Positions 36,489 to 44,404 of a stretch of DNA of 64,000 nt are shown piece after piece (within the stretch, counting starts at the first letter, position 1; each line of letters begins with the position of its first letter). The DNA lies in NCBI RefSeq assembly GCF_003121405.1, contig NZ_QBUY01000002.1:203379-267378 (forward strand), written 5' to 3'. The translations under genes were made by a program, and so were the position numbers. The stretch comes from Paraburkholderia sp. C35. GTDB lineage: Bacteria; Pseudomonadota; Gammaproteobacteria; Burkholderiales; Burkholderiaceae. Under the pieces are notes generated by a model. That model was not told the origin of the DNA, did no database searches, and worked only from the letters and a program-made list of their open reading frames with translations.

Positions 36489-37388
36489 ATGGACATGCGG
36501 CTGTTGCGTTACTTCTCGGTACTCGCCGATGAACTGCATTTCGGCCGCGCAGCCGCACGGCTGCACATTTCGCAGCCACCTTTGAGCCAGCAGATTCGCA
36601 TCCTCGAAGAAGAGATGGGCACGGCCTTGTTCATGCGTTCGCAACACCGCGTCGAACTCACCGAGGCAGGGAAAACACTGAAAGAACAGGTGCCGCTGAT
36701 CTTCGCGCAGTTCGAACGCGCGATTGCCTTGACGCGTTGCGCAGGGCGCGGCGAAGTGGGCAGTCTGGAGATCGGCATCATCAGTTCGGCAATGGTCGAA
36801 CCAATCCCACGCGCGCTCGGCGTCTTTGCGGAGCAACATCCGCAGGTGCAATGGACGCTTCACGAAATGACGCCTGCCGCACAGATTCTCGCGTTGAAAG
36901 AGCGCCGCCTCGACGTGTGCTTCTTCCGTGTCTCGCACGACGATCCCGACATTCGCAGCGAAGTGGTGATGCGCGAAACGGCAGTGGCAGCGCTACCGCT
37001 CGATCATCCGCTGGCTGCGCGCGACGAAATCGCGCTGAAGGAACTCGAAGCAGAACGCTTCGTCTCGTTCGGTTTGCAACAGTCGCAACTCGCGCGCTTT
37101 CTGCAGGACTGCTGCGTGGAGGCGGGCTTTACGCCGCGTATCGAACAGGAAGTGGTGGAAGTGCACACGCTGCTGTGCCTCGTGCGCGAGCGGCTTGGCG
37201 TTGCGCTGCTGCCTTCGTCGGCGAGGCAACTGTCGACGGGTGGCGTGGCGTTCGTGCCGCTTGCACGGCCTTGTCCCGAGGTGTCGTTGCATGCGCGTTA
37301 TCGCGCGGAAGAGGCGTCGCCGGTGCTGTCGCTGTTTCTGGATACGGTGCGCTCCGTGGCCGCTGGCGTGAACGCTAGTTCGCGTTGA
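36489..37388 (+). CDS. LysR regulator of the amidohydrolase/UbiD operon
   Basis: This 299-residue LysR protein begins MDMRLLRYFSVLADELHFGRAAARLHISQPPLSQQI, which is typical of the BenM/CatM/CbnR subgroup that controls aromatic degradation. The effector domain spans about 90-295. It is transcribed divergently from the seven-gene amidohydrolase/UbiD/permease set and is its natural regulator. Its 3' end overlaps by 14 bases with the convergent LysR gene next door. Confidence 0.9.
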   Translation: MDMRLLRYFSVLADELHFGRAAARLHISQPPLSQQIRILEEEMGTALFMRSQHRVELTEAGKTLKEQVPLIFAQFERAIALTRCAGRGEVGSLEIGIISSAMVEPIPRALGVFAEQHPQVQWTLHEMTPAAQILALKERRLDVCFFRVSHDDPDIRSEVVMRETAVAALPLDHPLAARDEIALKELEAERFVSFGLQQSQLARFLQDCCVEAGFTPRIEQEVVEVHTLLCLVRERLGVALLPSSARQLSTGGVAFVPLARPCPEVSLHARYRAEEASPVLSLFLDTVRSVAAGVNASSR

Positions 37389-38271
37389 GCGTTTGCGCGA
37401 CAAGCATGCGAATGACTTCGATAAGCGGCGCCACGCGCTCCGCTTTCTCGCGCGGCCATACCGCGTAGAGGTTGTAGTGCGTAGGAATTTCCACTTTCGT
37501 CAGTTCGATCAGATTGCCGTTGCTTAGTGCATCGGCGGCGAGAAGACCGCGCGCCAGACCCGCGCCTACGCCTGCGCTGGCAGCGGCAATCAGGCTCGCG
37601 GCATTGTCGAATACGGCGACCGCGTTGGGTTCCGCCGCCGGCAGATGCGCTGCTTCCAGCCAGGGTATCCACGAACGCTTGGGGTAGCCGAGCAGAGGTA
37701 GCGCGAGCAAATGCGCCGGTTCCAGCGGCGCGCTGAGTCCACGCGACATCAGCAGCGCGGGCGAGCCGACTGCGATCAGGCGATCGTCGCATATCAGTGC
37801 ATTGTCGAAACCGTCCCATTCCCCATACCCATAGCGCAGCGCGATGTCGACGCGCTCGAACGCGCTGCGTTCATGGCGCGGCGTGGACAGCACGGTGAGC
37901 GAGGTGTCCGCCAGCGCAGCGAGTACGTCCGGCAAGCGCGTCATCAGCCAGCTTTGCGCGAGCTCCGGATCGACGTCGAGCGTGATGGCATGCCTGACCG
38001 CGCGTTCCCTGACCGACGACAACGCACGGTCGATGTGCTCGAAGCCATCTTCGAGCTGATTGGCGAACAGCGCGCCCGCGTCCGTCAGCGCGACGCCACC
38101 GCCTTCGCGCACGAATAGCGGCTGTCCGACGAACTCTTCGAGCGTGCGGATCTGCTGGCTGATCGCGCTGTGCGTGAGCGACAGTTGCCGCGCCGCGCTC
38201 GAAAAGCTGCCGGTGCGAGCTGCTTGCAGGAAGGCTTGCATCGACTGGATGGAAGGGTAGCGCTTCAACAT
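37375..38271 (-). CDS. GcvA-like LysR regulator
   Basis: This 298-residue LysR protein has the GcvA/AmpR-like N-terminus (KRYPSIQSMQAFLQAARTGSFSSAARQLSLTHSAISQQI). The start at 38271 begins the winged helix-turn-helix; the upstream frame adds 28 residues without homology. It is divergent from the Mo-hydroxylase genes at 38423 (151 bases apart) and probably regulates them. Its 3' end overlaps the convergent LysR gene by 14 bases, so one transcript is antisense to the end of the other. Confidence 0.88.
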   Translation of the reverse strand: MLKRYPSIQSMQAFLQAARTGSFSSAARQLSLTHSAISQQIRTLEEFVGQPLFVREGGGVALTDAGALFANQLEDGFEHIDRALSSVRERAVRHAITLDVDPELAQSWLMTRLPDVLAALADTSLTVLSTPRHERSAFERVDIALRYGYGEWDGFDNALICDDRLIAVGSPALLMSRGLSAPLEPAHLLALPLLGYPKRSWIPWLEAAHLPAAEPNAVAVFDNAASLIAAASAGVGAGLARGLLAADALSNGNLIELTKVEIPTHYNLYAVWPREKAERVAPLIEVIRMLVAQTLNAN

Positions 38272-38422
38272 GGGTGTTAGGCGGACTGACGGCTGATGGA
38301 AGAAATCGTCGCTGGCGTTGTGGCCGGCTGCTTCCAATAATGGCCGCAAGCGCACGAGACCGTGCTGGCAGGTTTAAGCGTACCGCACGCCGCGCTGCAC
38401 AACGACATTCAGGAGACGACGC

Positions 38423-38899
38423 ATGATCGAGATCGTGGTCAACGATACGCGGCACTCGCTCGACAATGTACCGGAAGACATGCCCTTGCTGTGGGTATTG
38501 CGCGACCGGCTCGAATTGACGGGCACGAGGTTTGGCTGCGGCGGCGGCTTTTGCGGAGCGTGCACGGTGCACCTGGAAGGCGAGGCGGTGCGTTCGTGTC
38601 TGCTTCCCATCGCGGCCGTGGCAGGCAGAAACATCACGACGATCGAAGGTCTTTCGAAGGACGGCAAGCATCCGCTGCAACTCGCGTGGGTTGCCGAAGA
38701 TGTGCCGCAATGCGGCTATTGCCAGTCCGGCCAGATCATGCAGGCGGCGGCGTTCCTGAAGAGCAAGCCTGTGGTAAGCGATGACACGATCACGGCGGCG
38801 ATGTCGGGCAATATCTGCCGCTGCGGCACCTATGGGCGAATTCGCAAGGCGATCAAACGCGCCGCATCCGGCGATGTGACGAAGACCGGGGAGGCTTGA
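38423..38899 (+). CDS. 2Fe-2S subunit of a Mo-hydroxylase
   Basis: This 158-residue subunit resembles isoquinoline 1-oxidoreductase IorA and other xanthine-oxidase-family small subunits. The plant-type cluster is bound by [12 protein letters not shown] near 38-49 plus a later Cys in SCLLP. The second cluster is bound by CGYCQSGQ near 99-106 and CRCGTY near 133-138. It passes electrons from the molybdenum site. The next gene starts directly after its stop and encodes the molybdopterin subunit. Confidence 0.92.
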   Translation: MIEIVVNDTRHSLDNVPEDMPLLWVLRDRLELTGTRFGCGGGFCGACTVHLEGEAVRSCLLPIAAVAGRNITTIEGLSKDGKHPLQLAWVAEDVPQCGYCQSGQIMQAAAFLKSKPVVSDDTITAAMSGNICRCGTYGRIRKAIKRAASGDVTKTGEA

Positions 38900-41125
38900 A
38901 TGCGCAATGACCGGCCAACGTCGACGGACGCGCACGGCGCGGCGCGCCGCCGCTTTATCAAACAGGGTTCAGCGCTACTCGCGTCCGGTCTTGCGATTGG
39001 CTTTGAGCTACCCGCCGCGCTAGCCAGAACGCAGGCGACGAGTGGCGATCCCAAACCGCAGGCGGGCGAATTCGAACCCAACGCATGGGTGCGCGTGTTG
39101 CCCGACGATACGATCAAACTCGTCGTCCATAAGCACGATTCCGGCACGGGCACGCGTACCGCACTTGCTGCCGTCGTGGCCGAAGAACTGGATGTCGATC
39201 CTTTCCGCGTCGAGGTGATCACGCCCGGGAATCCATTCTATGGCGCTTACATTCATCCGTTGTGGAAGGTGTTTTCGACAGGCGGCAGCACGAGCGTATC
39301 GCTTGAATACGACCGCTTGCGCCGGGCCGGTGCGACCGCCCGCGCAATGCTGATCGCGGCTGCCGCGAAGCGATGGAACGTGGCACCCGCCGCCTGTTCG
39401 ACTGAAGACGGATTCGTGATCGACAAGGCGAACGGCAAGCGTGCCGCTTACGGTGCGTTGGCGCGAGTCGCCGCGCAGTTGTCCGCACCGAAAGACGTGC
39501 AGTTGAAAGACCCGTCGCAGTTCCGATATATCGGCAAGATGCAGAAGAAACGCGGCGCTGCGGAGAAGGTGCGCGGTACGTTTCCGTATAGCATCGATGT
39601 GAGGTTGCCGGGCATGCTGGTGGCCGTCGTCACGCGCGCGCCGGTGATCGATGCACGCGTGCGCAGCGTCGACGCAAAGGCCGCGCTGGCGATACCCGGC
39701 GTTCGACAGGTGTTGCAGATTCCGGGCCGTCCGGATCTGCTCGGCGGCAATCAGGCGGGTGTCGCAGTACTCGCCGACGACTACTGGTCAGCGCACAAAG
39801 GTCAGGCAGCCCTCGTGGTGGAATGGGAAGACAGTCCCATGGAAACCTTCGACAGCAGTACGCTCGCCGCACGCCAGGCCGCCTGGCTCGACGACGCAGA
39901 CGCACGGGTAGTGCCGACCATCCAGACGGGCGATGTAAAGACCGCGTGGCCCAACGACGCGCGAATGATCGAAGCGTCTTATTCGATGCCATACAAGGCG
40001 CAGAATCCGCTGGAGCCGATCAATGTCACTGCCTGGGCCAGAGACGGTGGGATCGAGTATTGGGGCGGCTTGCAGGTGCCATCTACGGTGCAGGAGGCGG
40101 CACAGGTGATCGGCGGCGTTCCGGCGGATCGTGTCGTGCTGCATGAACTTGTGTCGGGCGGCAGTTTCGGGTCACGCGAGTCAAAGTCCTGGCTGTTCGA
40201 AGTGACGTATCTCGCGATCAAGGTCGGCAAACCCGTCAAGCTGATGAACAGCCGCGAGGATGAAATGCGCGCGCTCTTCTATCACGCCGCGAGTTATCAC
40301 CGTGCGAAGGCGGCGCTCGACGCACACGGCAAGCTCGTCACACTCCACCTGCGGGCCGTGATGCCCGCTTCGCCGGAGCAGTGGGAGCCTGGCTATTTCG
40401 ACAGGCCGGATCGCATGGACTACAGCACGACGGAGGCGATCAGCAAATACGAGTTCGCGTACGACGCGCCGCATGTGGACATCGGTTGGGTGCGCCATGA
40501 AACCGGTGTGCCGACGGGGTGGTATCGCGCGGTGAGTTACATCCCCAATGTGTTCGCGGTCGAGTCGTTCATGGATGAGGCCGCGCACGCCGCACAGCGC
40601 GATCCCGTCGAGTTCCGGCTCGCGCATATGAAGGACGCGAGACACAAGGCTGTGTTGCAGGAAGCGGCGAAGCGGGCTGGCTGGGGCACGAAGTTGCCAG
40701 CGGGGTCGGCGCTCGGCGTAGCGACCAATCAGGCTTATGGAAGCTACGTCGCCGTGGTGTCGCGGGTGACGCGCAAGGACGATGGCGTGGTGATCGAGAA
40801 GCTGACGTGCGTGGCGGATTGCGGACTGGCGGTATCGCCTGCAGGCGTCGAGGAACAGCTTTACGGCGGCCTGATGTGGGGACTCGGACATGCAACGGCT
40901 GATCGCCTCGAGATCCGTCATGGACGCGTGGTGCAGAAGAGTTTCGACACGTATCGCGTGATGCGGATGAGCGATATGCCCGAGGTGGACATCGTCGTGA
41001 TCCAGGGAGATACATCGAAGCCTGGCGGGGTCGGGGAATTGTCGAGTCCTTCGGTGGCGCCAGCGGTGGCCAATGCCATGTTTGCGGCAACGGGGCGGCG
41101 GGGAAGAGACGCGCCTGTTTTGTAG
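38900..41125 (+). CDS. molybdopterin subunit, isoquinoline-oxidoreductase type
   Basis: This 741-residue subunit has a Tat-like leader (ARRRFIKQGSALLASGLAIG near 15-34), which points to export in folded form as described for IorB-type enzymes. The molybdopterin-binding GGSFGSRES block falls near 418-426, and the late GGVGELSSPSVAPAV near 710-724 carries the conserved catalytic glutamate. No FAD subunit is adjacent, consistent with two-subunit enzymes that donate to cytochrome c or a quinone, but no cytochrome gene follows. The enzyme probably hydroxylates an N-heteroaromatic ring. A divergent GcvA-like LysR gene lies 151 bases upstream. Confidence 0.9.
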   Translation: MRNDRPTSTDAHGAARRRFIKQGSALLASGLAIGFELPAALARTQATSGDPKPQAGEFEPNAWVRVLPDDTIKLVVHKHDSGTGTRTALAAVVAEELDVDPFRVEVITPGNPFYGAYIHPLWKVFSTGGSTSVSLEYDRLRRAGATARAMLIAAAAKRWNVAPAACSTEDGFVIDKANGKRAAYGALARVAAQLSAPKDVQLKDPSQFRYIGKMQKKRGAAEKVRGTFPYSIDVRLPGMLVAVVTRAPVIDARVRSVDAKAALAIPGVRQVLQIPGRPDLLGGNQAGVAVLADDYWSAHKGQAALVVEWEDSPMETFDSSTLAARQAAWLDDADARVVPTIQTGDVKTAWPNDARMIEASYSMPYKAQNPLEPINVTAWARDGGIEYWGGLQVPSTVQEAAQVIGGVPADRVVLHELVSGGSFGSRESKSWLFEVTYLAIKVGKPVKLMNSREDEMRALFYHAASYHRAKAALDAHGKLVTLHLRAVMPASPEQWEPGYFDRPDRMDYSTTEAISKYEFAYDAPHVDIGWVRHETGVPTGWYRAVSYIPNVFAVESFMDEAAHAAQRDPVEFRLAHMKDARHKAVLQEAAKRAGWGTKLPAGSALGVATNQAYGSYVAVVSRVTRKDDGVVIEKLTCVADCGLAVSPAGVEEQLYGGLMWGLGHATADRLEIRHGRVVQKSFDTYRVMRMSDMPEVDIVVIQGDTSKPGGVGELSSPSVAPAVANAMFAATGRRGRDAPVL

Positions 41126-41141
41126 GCGCGCCGTGCAGCCT

Positions 41142-42242
41142 TTATCCTCCCGACTTCAACTGCGCCCACAGTCTGCTCTCCAGCCGCTTGATCGCCGTCG
41201 GCAGTGGTTTGAGCAGGAACAGCGTTTCCAGTACCGACTGTGGCGGATACACGGTCGCGTCGTTCAGGATTTCAGGGCGCACGAACTTGCGCGCAGCCGC
41301 ATCGGCATTCGGATAGAACACCTCATTGGTGATGGCCGCATGCACTTCGGGCTGTTCGATATAGTTGATCCACTGGAGTGCGGCTTGCGGGTGCGGCGCA
41401 TCTTTCGGGATTGCCATCATGTCGAACCACACCGGCGCGCCACCGGCAGGGATGAAGTATTTGATCTCGTAAGGCTTGTTGGCTTCACGCGCGCGATGAC
41501 TCGCCATCGACACATCGCCCGACCAGCTTAATGCAAAGCAGATGTCATTGCCGGCGAGGTCGTTGATATAGGTGGTTGCGTTGAACTGCGTGATGTAAGG
41601 GCGAATCTTTTTCAGCGTATCGAATGCGGCCTGATAGTCGGCCGGATTCTCACTGTTCGGATTTTTGCCGAGGTAGTGAAGCGTGAGCGCGAACACATCG
41701 GCGGGCGCATCGAGTACGGATACGCCACAACTCTTCAGCTTGCTCAGGTACTCGGGTTCGAAGAGGATGTCCCAACTGTCTAGCGGCGCATCGTTGCCAA
41801 GGACCTTCCTGACGCTCGTGACGTTGTAGCCGAGTCCTGTCGTACCCCACGCCCAGGGCACTGCGTATTGATTGCCGGGGTCGGCATCGGCGACCAGTTT
41901 CAGCAGGTTGCGGTCCAGATTGATCAGGTTCGGCAGTTTCGATTTGTCCAGCTTCTGATAGATGCCCGCTTCAATCTGTTTGGCAAGAAAATTCGAAGTC
42001 GGCACGACGACGTCGTAACCCGTCGATCCCGTCAGCAGTTTTGCCTGCAAGGTTTCGTCACCGTCATAGACGTCGTAGCGCACGTGAACACCCGACTCCT
42101 TTTCGAAATTCGGCACGGTGTCTTTCGCGATGTAGTCGGCCCAGTTATACAGATTCAGCAGCTTTTCTTCGGCCTGCGCATTCGCGCCGAACGCAGCAAC
42201 CAGCAACACTGCCAGCGTCGGCTTCTTGATGATGTGGGACAT
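41142..42242 (-). CDS. PotF-like polyamine-binding protein
   Basis: This 366-residue protein has a Sec signal (hydrophobic core, ANAQAEE cleavage region near 20-26) and the spermidine/putrescine-binding pattern: LNLYNWADYIAKDTV near 30-44, followed by YDVYDGDETLQAKLLTGSTGYDVVVPTS near 56-83. The aspartate of the WSGD segment near 245 is a typical amine ligand. It is the periplasmic receptor of an ABC importer whose permease and ATPase genes are not in this window. It lies 41 bases after agmatinase on the same strand, so it is likely to capture agmatine or putrescine. Confidence 0.9.
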   Translation of the reverse strand: MSHIIKKPTLAVLLVAAFGANAQAEEKLLNLYNWADYIAKDTVPNFEKESGVHVRYDVYDGDETLQAKLLTGSTGYDVVVPTSNFLAKQIEAGIYQKLDKSKLPNLINLDRNLLKLVADADPGNQYAVPWAWGTTGLGYNVTSVRKVLGNDAPLDSWDILFEPEYLSKLKSCGVSVLDAPADVFALTLHYLGKNPNSENPADYQAAFDTLKKIRPYITQFNATTYINDLAGNDICFALSWSGDVSMASHRAREANKPYEIKYFIPAGGAPVWFDMMAIPKDAPHPQAALQWINYIEQPEVHAAITNEVFYPNADAAARKFVRPEILNDATVYPPQSVLETLFLLKPLPTAIKRLESRLWAQLKSGG

Positions 42243-42283
42243 GATGGTTACCCGGAAAGGTTTCGACAAAGCCTGCGATGGTC

Positions 42284-43261
42284 TTACGTGCGCTGATGAC
42301 GTTGAAGTTTCTGGTTGCGCATCAAACACAGCATGTCGACGGCAAGATGTGCGGCAGCGAGCGCGGTGACGTCGCTGTGATCGTAAGGCGGCGACACTTC
42401 CACTACGTCCGCACCCACCAGATTGACCGGGCCTAGCGCGCGAACGATCTCGAGTGCCTGTGCCGAACTGAGGCCACCCGCTACGGGTGTGCCCGTGCCC
42501 GGCGCGCAGGATGGATCGAGGCAGTCGATATCGAAAGTCAGGTAAGTCGGCGCATCGCCCACAATGGCCAGTACTTCGTCGATGGTCGCCTGCGTGCCGT
42601 TTCGATGCACCCACGGCGCATCCAGAATCCGTACGCCCATGAAGTCGTCGTTCCATGTGCGAATGCCGATCTGCACCGAACGTGCGGGATCGATGAGCCC
42701 TTCGCGAATCGCCTTATAAAACATCGTGCCGTGATTCAACGAGTCGGGGTTGTCATCCGGCCATGTGTCGCAATGCGCGTCGAAGTGAATCAGGCTCAGC
42801 GGCTTGCCGTACTTTTCCGCGTGTGCGATGAGCAGCGGGTAGGTCACGTAGTGGTCGCCGCCCAGCGTCAGCATGCGCGTGTTCGTTGCGAGAATGCCGC
42901 GCGCGTGGGCGATGATCGCGTCGCGAATGCCGAGGGGATTGTGGGCGTCGAACCAGCAGTCACCGTAGTCGACCACGTTCAGATGATCGAATGGGTCGAT
43001 ACCCCACGGAAACGCGCCGAGCTCCGCCAACAGCGCCGACGCGGCGCGCACGCCGGCAGGACCGAAACGCGTGCCGGGGCGGAACGTCGTGGCGAGGTCG
43101 AGTGGAATACCGGATACGGCGACATCAACGCCGGTGAGATTGCGTGTGTACGGCCGGCGCATGAAGGAGAGCACGCCCGCGTATGTCGGCGGAGTAGGTT
43201 GTCCGTCGATGCCTGCTGCCGCGGTTGGCGTGAGGTGAGAGGGCGCGAGATTCTGGGTCAT
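42284..43261 (-). CDS. speB: agmatinase (ureohydrolase family)
   Basis: This 325-residue enzyme has the arginase/agmatinase binuclear-manganese motifs: GGDHYVTYP near 122-130, HFDAHCDTWP near 148-157 and TFDIDCLDPSCAPGTGTPVAGG near 236-257. It should hydrolyse agmatine to putrescine and urea; guanidinobutyrase is an alternative with the same motifs. The gene precedes the PotF-like receptor gene, making an agmatine or related guanidine uptake and use unit. A LysR gene is divergent. Confidence 0.87.
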   Translation of the reverse strand: MTQNLAPSHLTPTAAAGIDGQPTPPTYAGVLSFMRRPYTRNLTGVDVAVSGIPLDLATTFRPGTRFGPAGVRAASALLAELGAFPWGIDPFDHLNVVDYGDCWFDAHNPLGIRDAIIAHARGILATNTRMLTLGGDHYVTYPLLIAHAEKYGKPLSLIHFDAHCDTWPDDNPDSLNHGTMFYKAIREGLIDPARSVQIGIRTWNDDFMGVRILDAPWVHRNGTQATIDEVLAIVGDAPTYLTFDIDCLDPSCAPGTGTPVAGGLSSAQALEIVRALGPVNLVGADVVEVSPPYDHSDVTALAAAHLAVDMLCLMRNQKLQRHQRT

Positions 43262-43409
43262 ACAGATTGGTCCGGTCAGTTTTAACGGACACCGTCATAC
43301 AAATATTTCTCATGTCTGCACTGTGGGCAGATCAGGTATGCGCGGCGACTGGCTGTATGATTGCCGGTGAAAACTCCGGCGAAAAGCGAAAGATCTTGCT
43401 GGAAGTATC

Positions 43410-43424
43410 GATATTTCTAATATC
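43410..43424. promoter_or_regulatory. GATATT-N3-AATATC dyad before a LysR gene
   Basis: GATATT and AATATC are perfect 6-base arms around TCT, centred about 24 bases before the LysR start. It lies in the region shared with the divergent agmatinase gene. It may be an autoregulatory LysR site, or a promoter element. Confidence 0.45.
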
Positions 43425-43440
43425 TTCTGACTGTGATCCG

Positions 43441-44328
43441 ATGCGTCGACTTCCTCCTTTGCAGGCCCTGCTCGCCTTCGACGCGGCCGCGCGGCTCGGC
43501 AGCTTCACGCGCGCAGCACAAGAACTTGCACTGACGCAATCGGCGATCAGTCATCAGATCCTGCAACTCGAGGAATGGACGGGACAACCGCTGTTTCGCC
43601 GGATCGGGCGGGGTGTGGCATTGACGGCAGCCGGCGCGCTCTATGCGCAGACCGTGACGGATGCGCTGGCCACACTCGCTGACGGTCGTGACCGTATCGA
43701 GCCGTATGGCAATCCTGAATCGGTCATCGTCGTATGCGACGCGGAGTTCGCAGCGGGCTGGCTCATGCCGCGCATGCGTGCGTTTTTTCAGGCGCTGCCG
43801 AACATCGAGTGCTGGCTCGTGACGGGCGAAAAGGTCAATGAGATCGACCGCGTCGATGTCGATCTCGTCGTTTCCCCGCGAGAGATCCGCACGCCTGACG
43901 TGGTGTGTGAGCTTTTTCTCGAAGAGGAGGCCGTCGCCATCTGTGGGTGCGAGACTGCGCGCCGTTTGCGCTCGACGCCGTTTCCCGAGGTATTGACGCA
44001 GGCGCCGTTGCTGATTCATGAGGCGCGCCCGGAGTGGGCGCCGTGGCTGCCCGAGTTAAGGCGGAACGGCCTGAAAATCCGCCGTGCGATGACCGTTAGC
44101 GATCCGCGCTTTCTGGTCGCGGCGGCCGAGCAGGACGCGGGGATTGCGATGGTGTCGCGTCTGAATGCAGGTGAGGCACTAGCGAGCGGGCGTGTGGAAG
44201 TCTTGCCGCAGGTGCCGGGTTTCGAGCTTGCACCGCTATGGTTGATGCGCTCGGCACAGCCGGCGCGCTCCGCAGCGGTGGATGCGGTGTATGAATGGAT
44301 GCCGGGGCTGCGCGGAAGTGAGGGTTGA
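43441..44328 (+). CDS. GcvA-like LysR regulator
   Basis: This 295-residue LysR protein begins MRRLPPLQALLAFDAAARLGSFTRAAQELALTQSAISHQI, the GcvA/AmpR subgroup pattern. It is divergent from speB and the PotF-like gene, with a dyad in between, and is their likely regulator. The upstream frame extends to 43267, but the ATG at 43441 opens the DNA-binding domain exactly. The 3' end faces the lytic transglycosylase gene across a hairpin. Confidence 0.9.
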   Translation: MRRLPPLQALLAFDAAARLGSFTRAAQELALTQSAISHQILQLEEWTGQPLFRRIGRGVALTAAGALYAQTVTDALATLADGRDRIEPYGNPESVIVVCDAEFAAGWLMPRMRAFFQALPNIECWLVTGEKVNEIDRVDVDLVVSPREIRTPDVVCELFLEEEAVAICGCETARRLRSTPFPEVLTQAPLLIHEARPEWAPWLPELRRNGLKIRRAMTVSDPRFLVAAAEQDAGIAMVSRLNAGEALASGRVEVLPQVPGFELAPLWLMRSAQPARSAAVDAVYEWMPGLRGSEG

Positions 44329-44363
44329 GGCTTGCCCCCGTGTCGTCGTCGTCGGGTGGCGCT

Positions 44364-44400
44364 GCCTGCACCATGCGATCCGCAGATCAGCGGTGCAGGC
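44364..44400. terminator. 9-bp hairpin between convergent genes
   Basis: GCCTGCACC and GGTGCAGGC are perfect reverse complements with a 19-base loop that contains a further GATC-CGCA-GATC hairpin. It sits in the 76-base gap between two convergent genes. No T-tract is present. Confidence 0.5.
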
Positions 44401-44404
44401 GATG

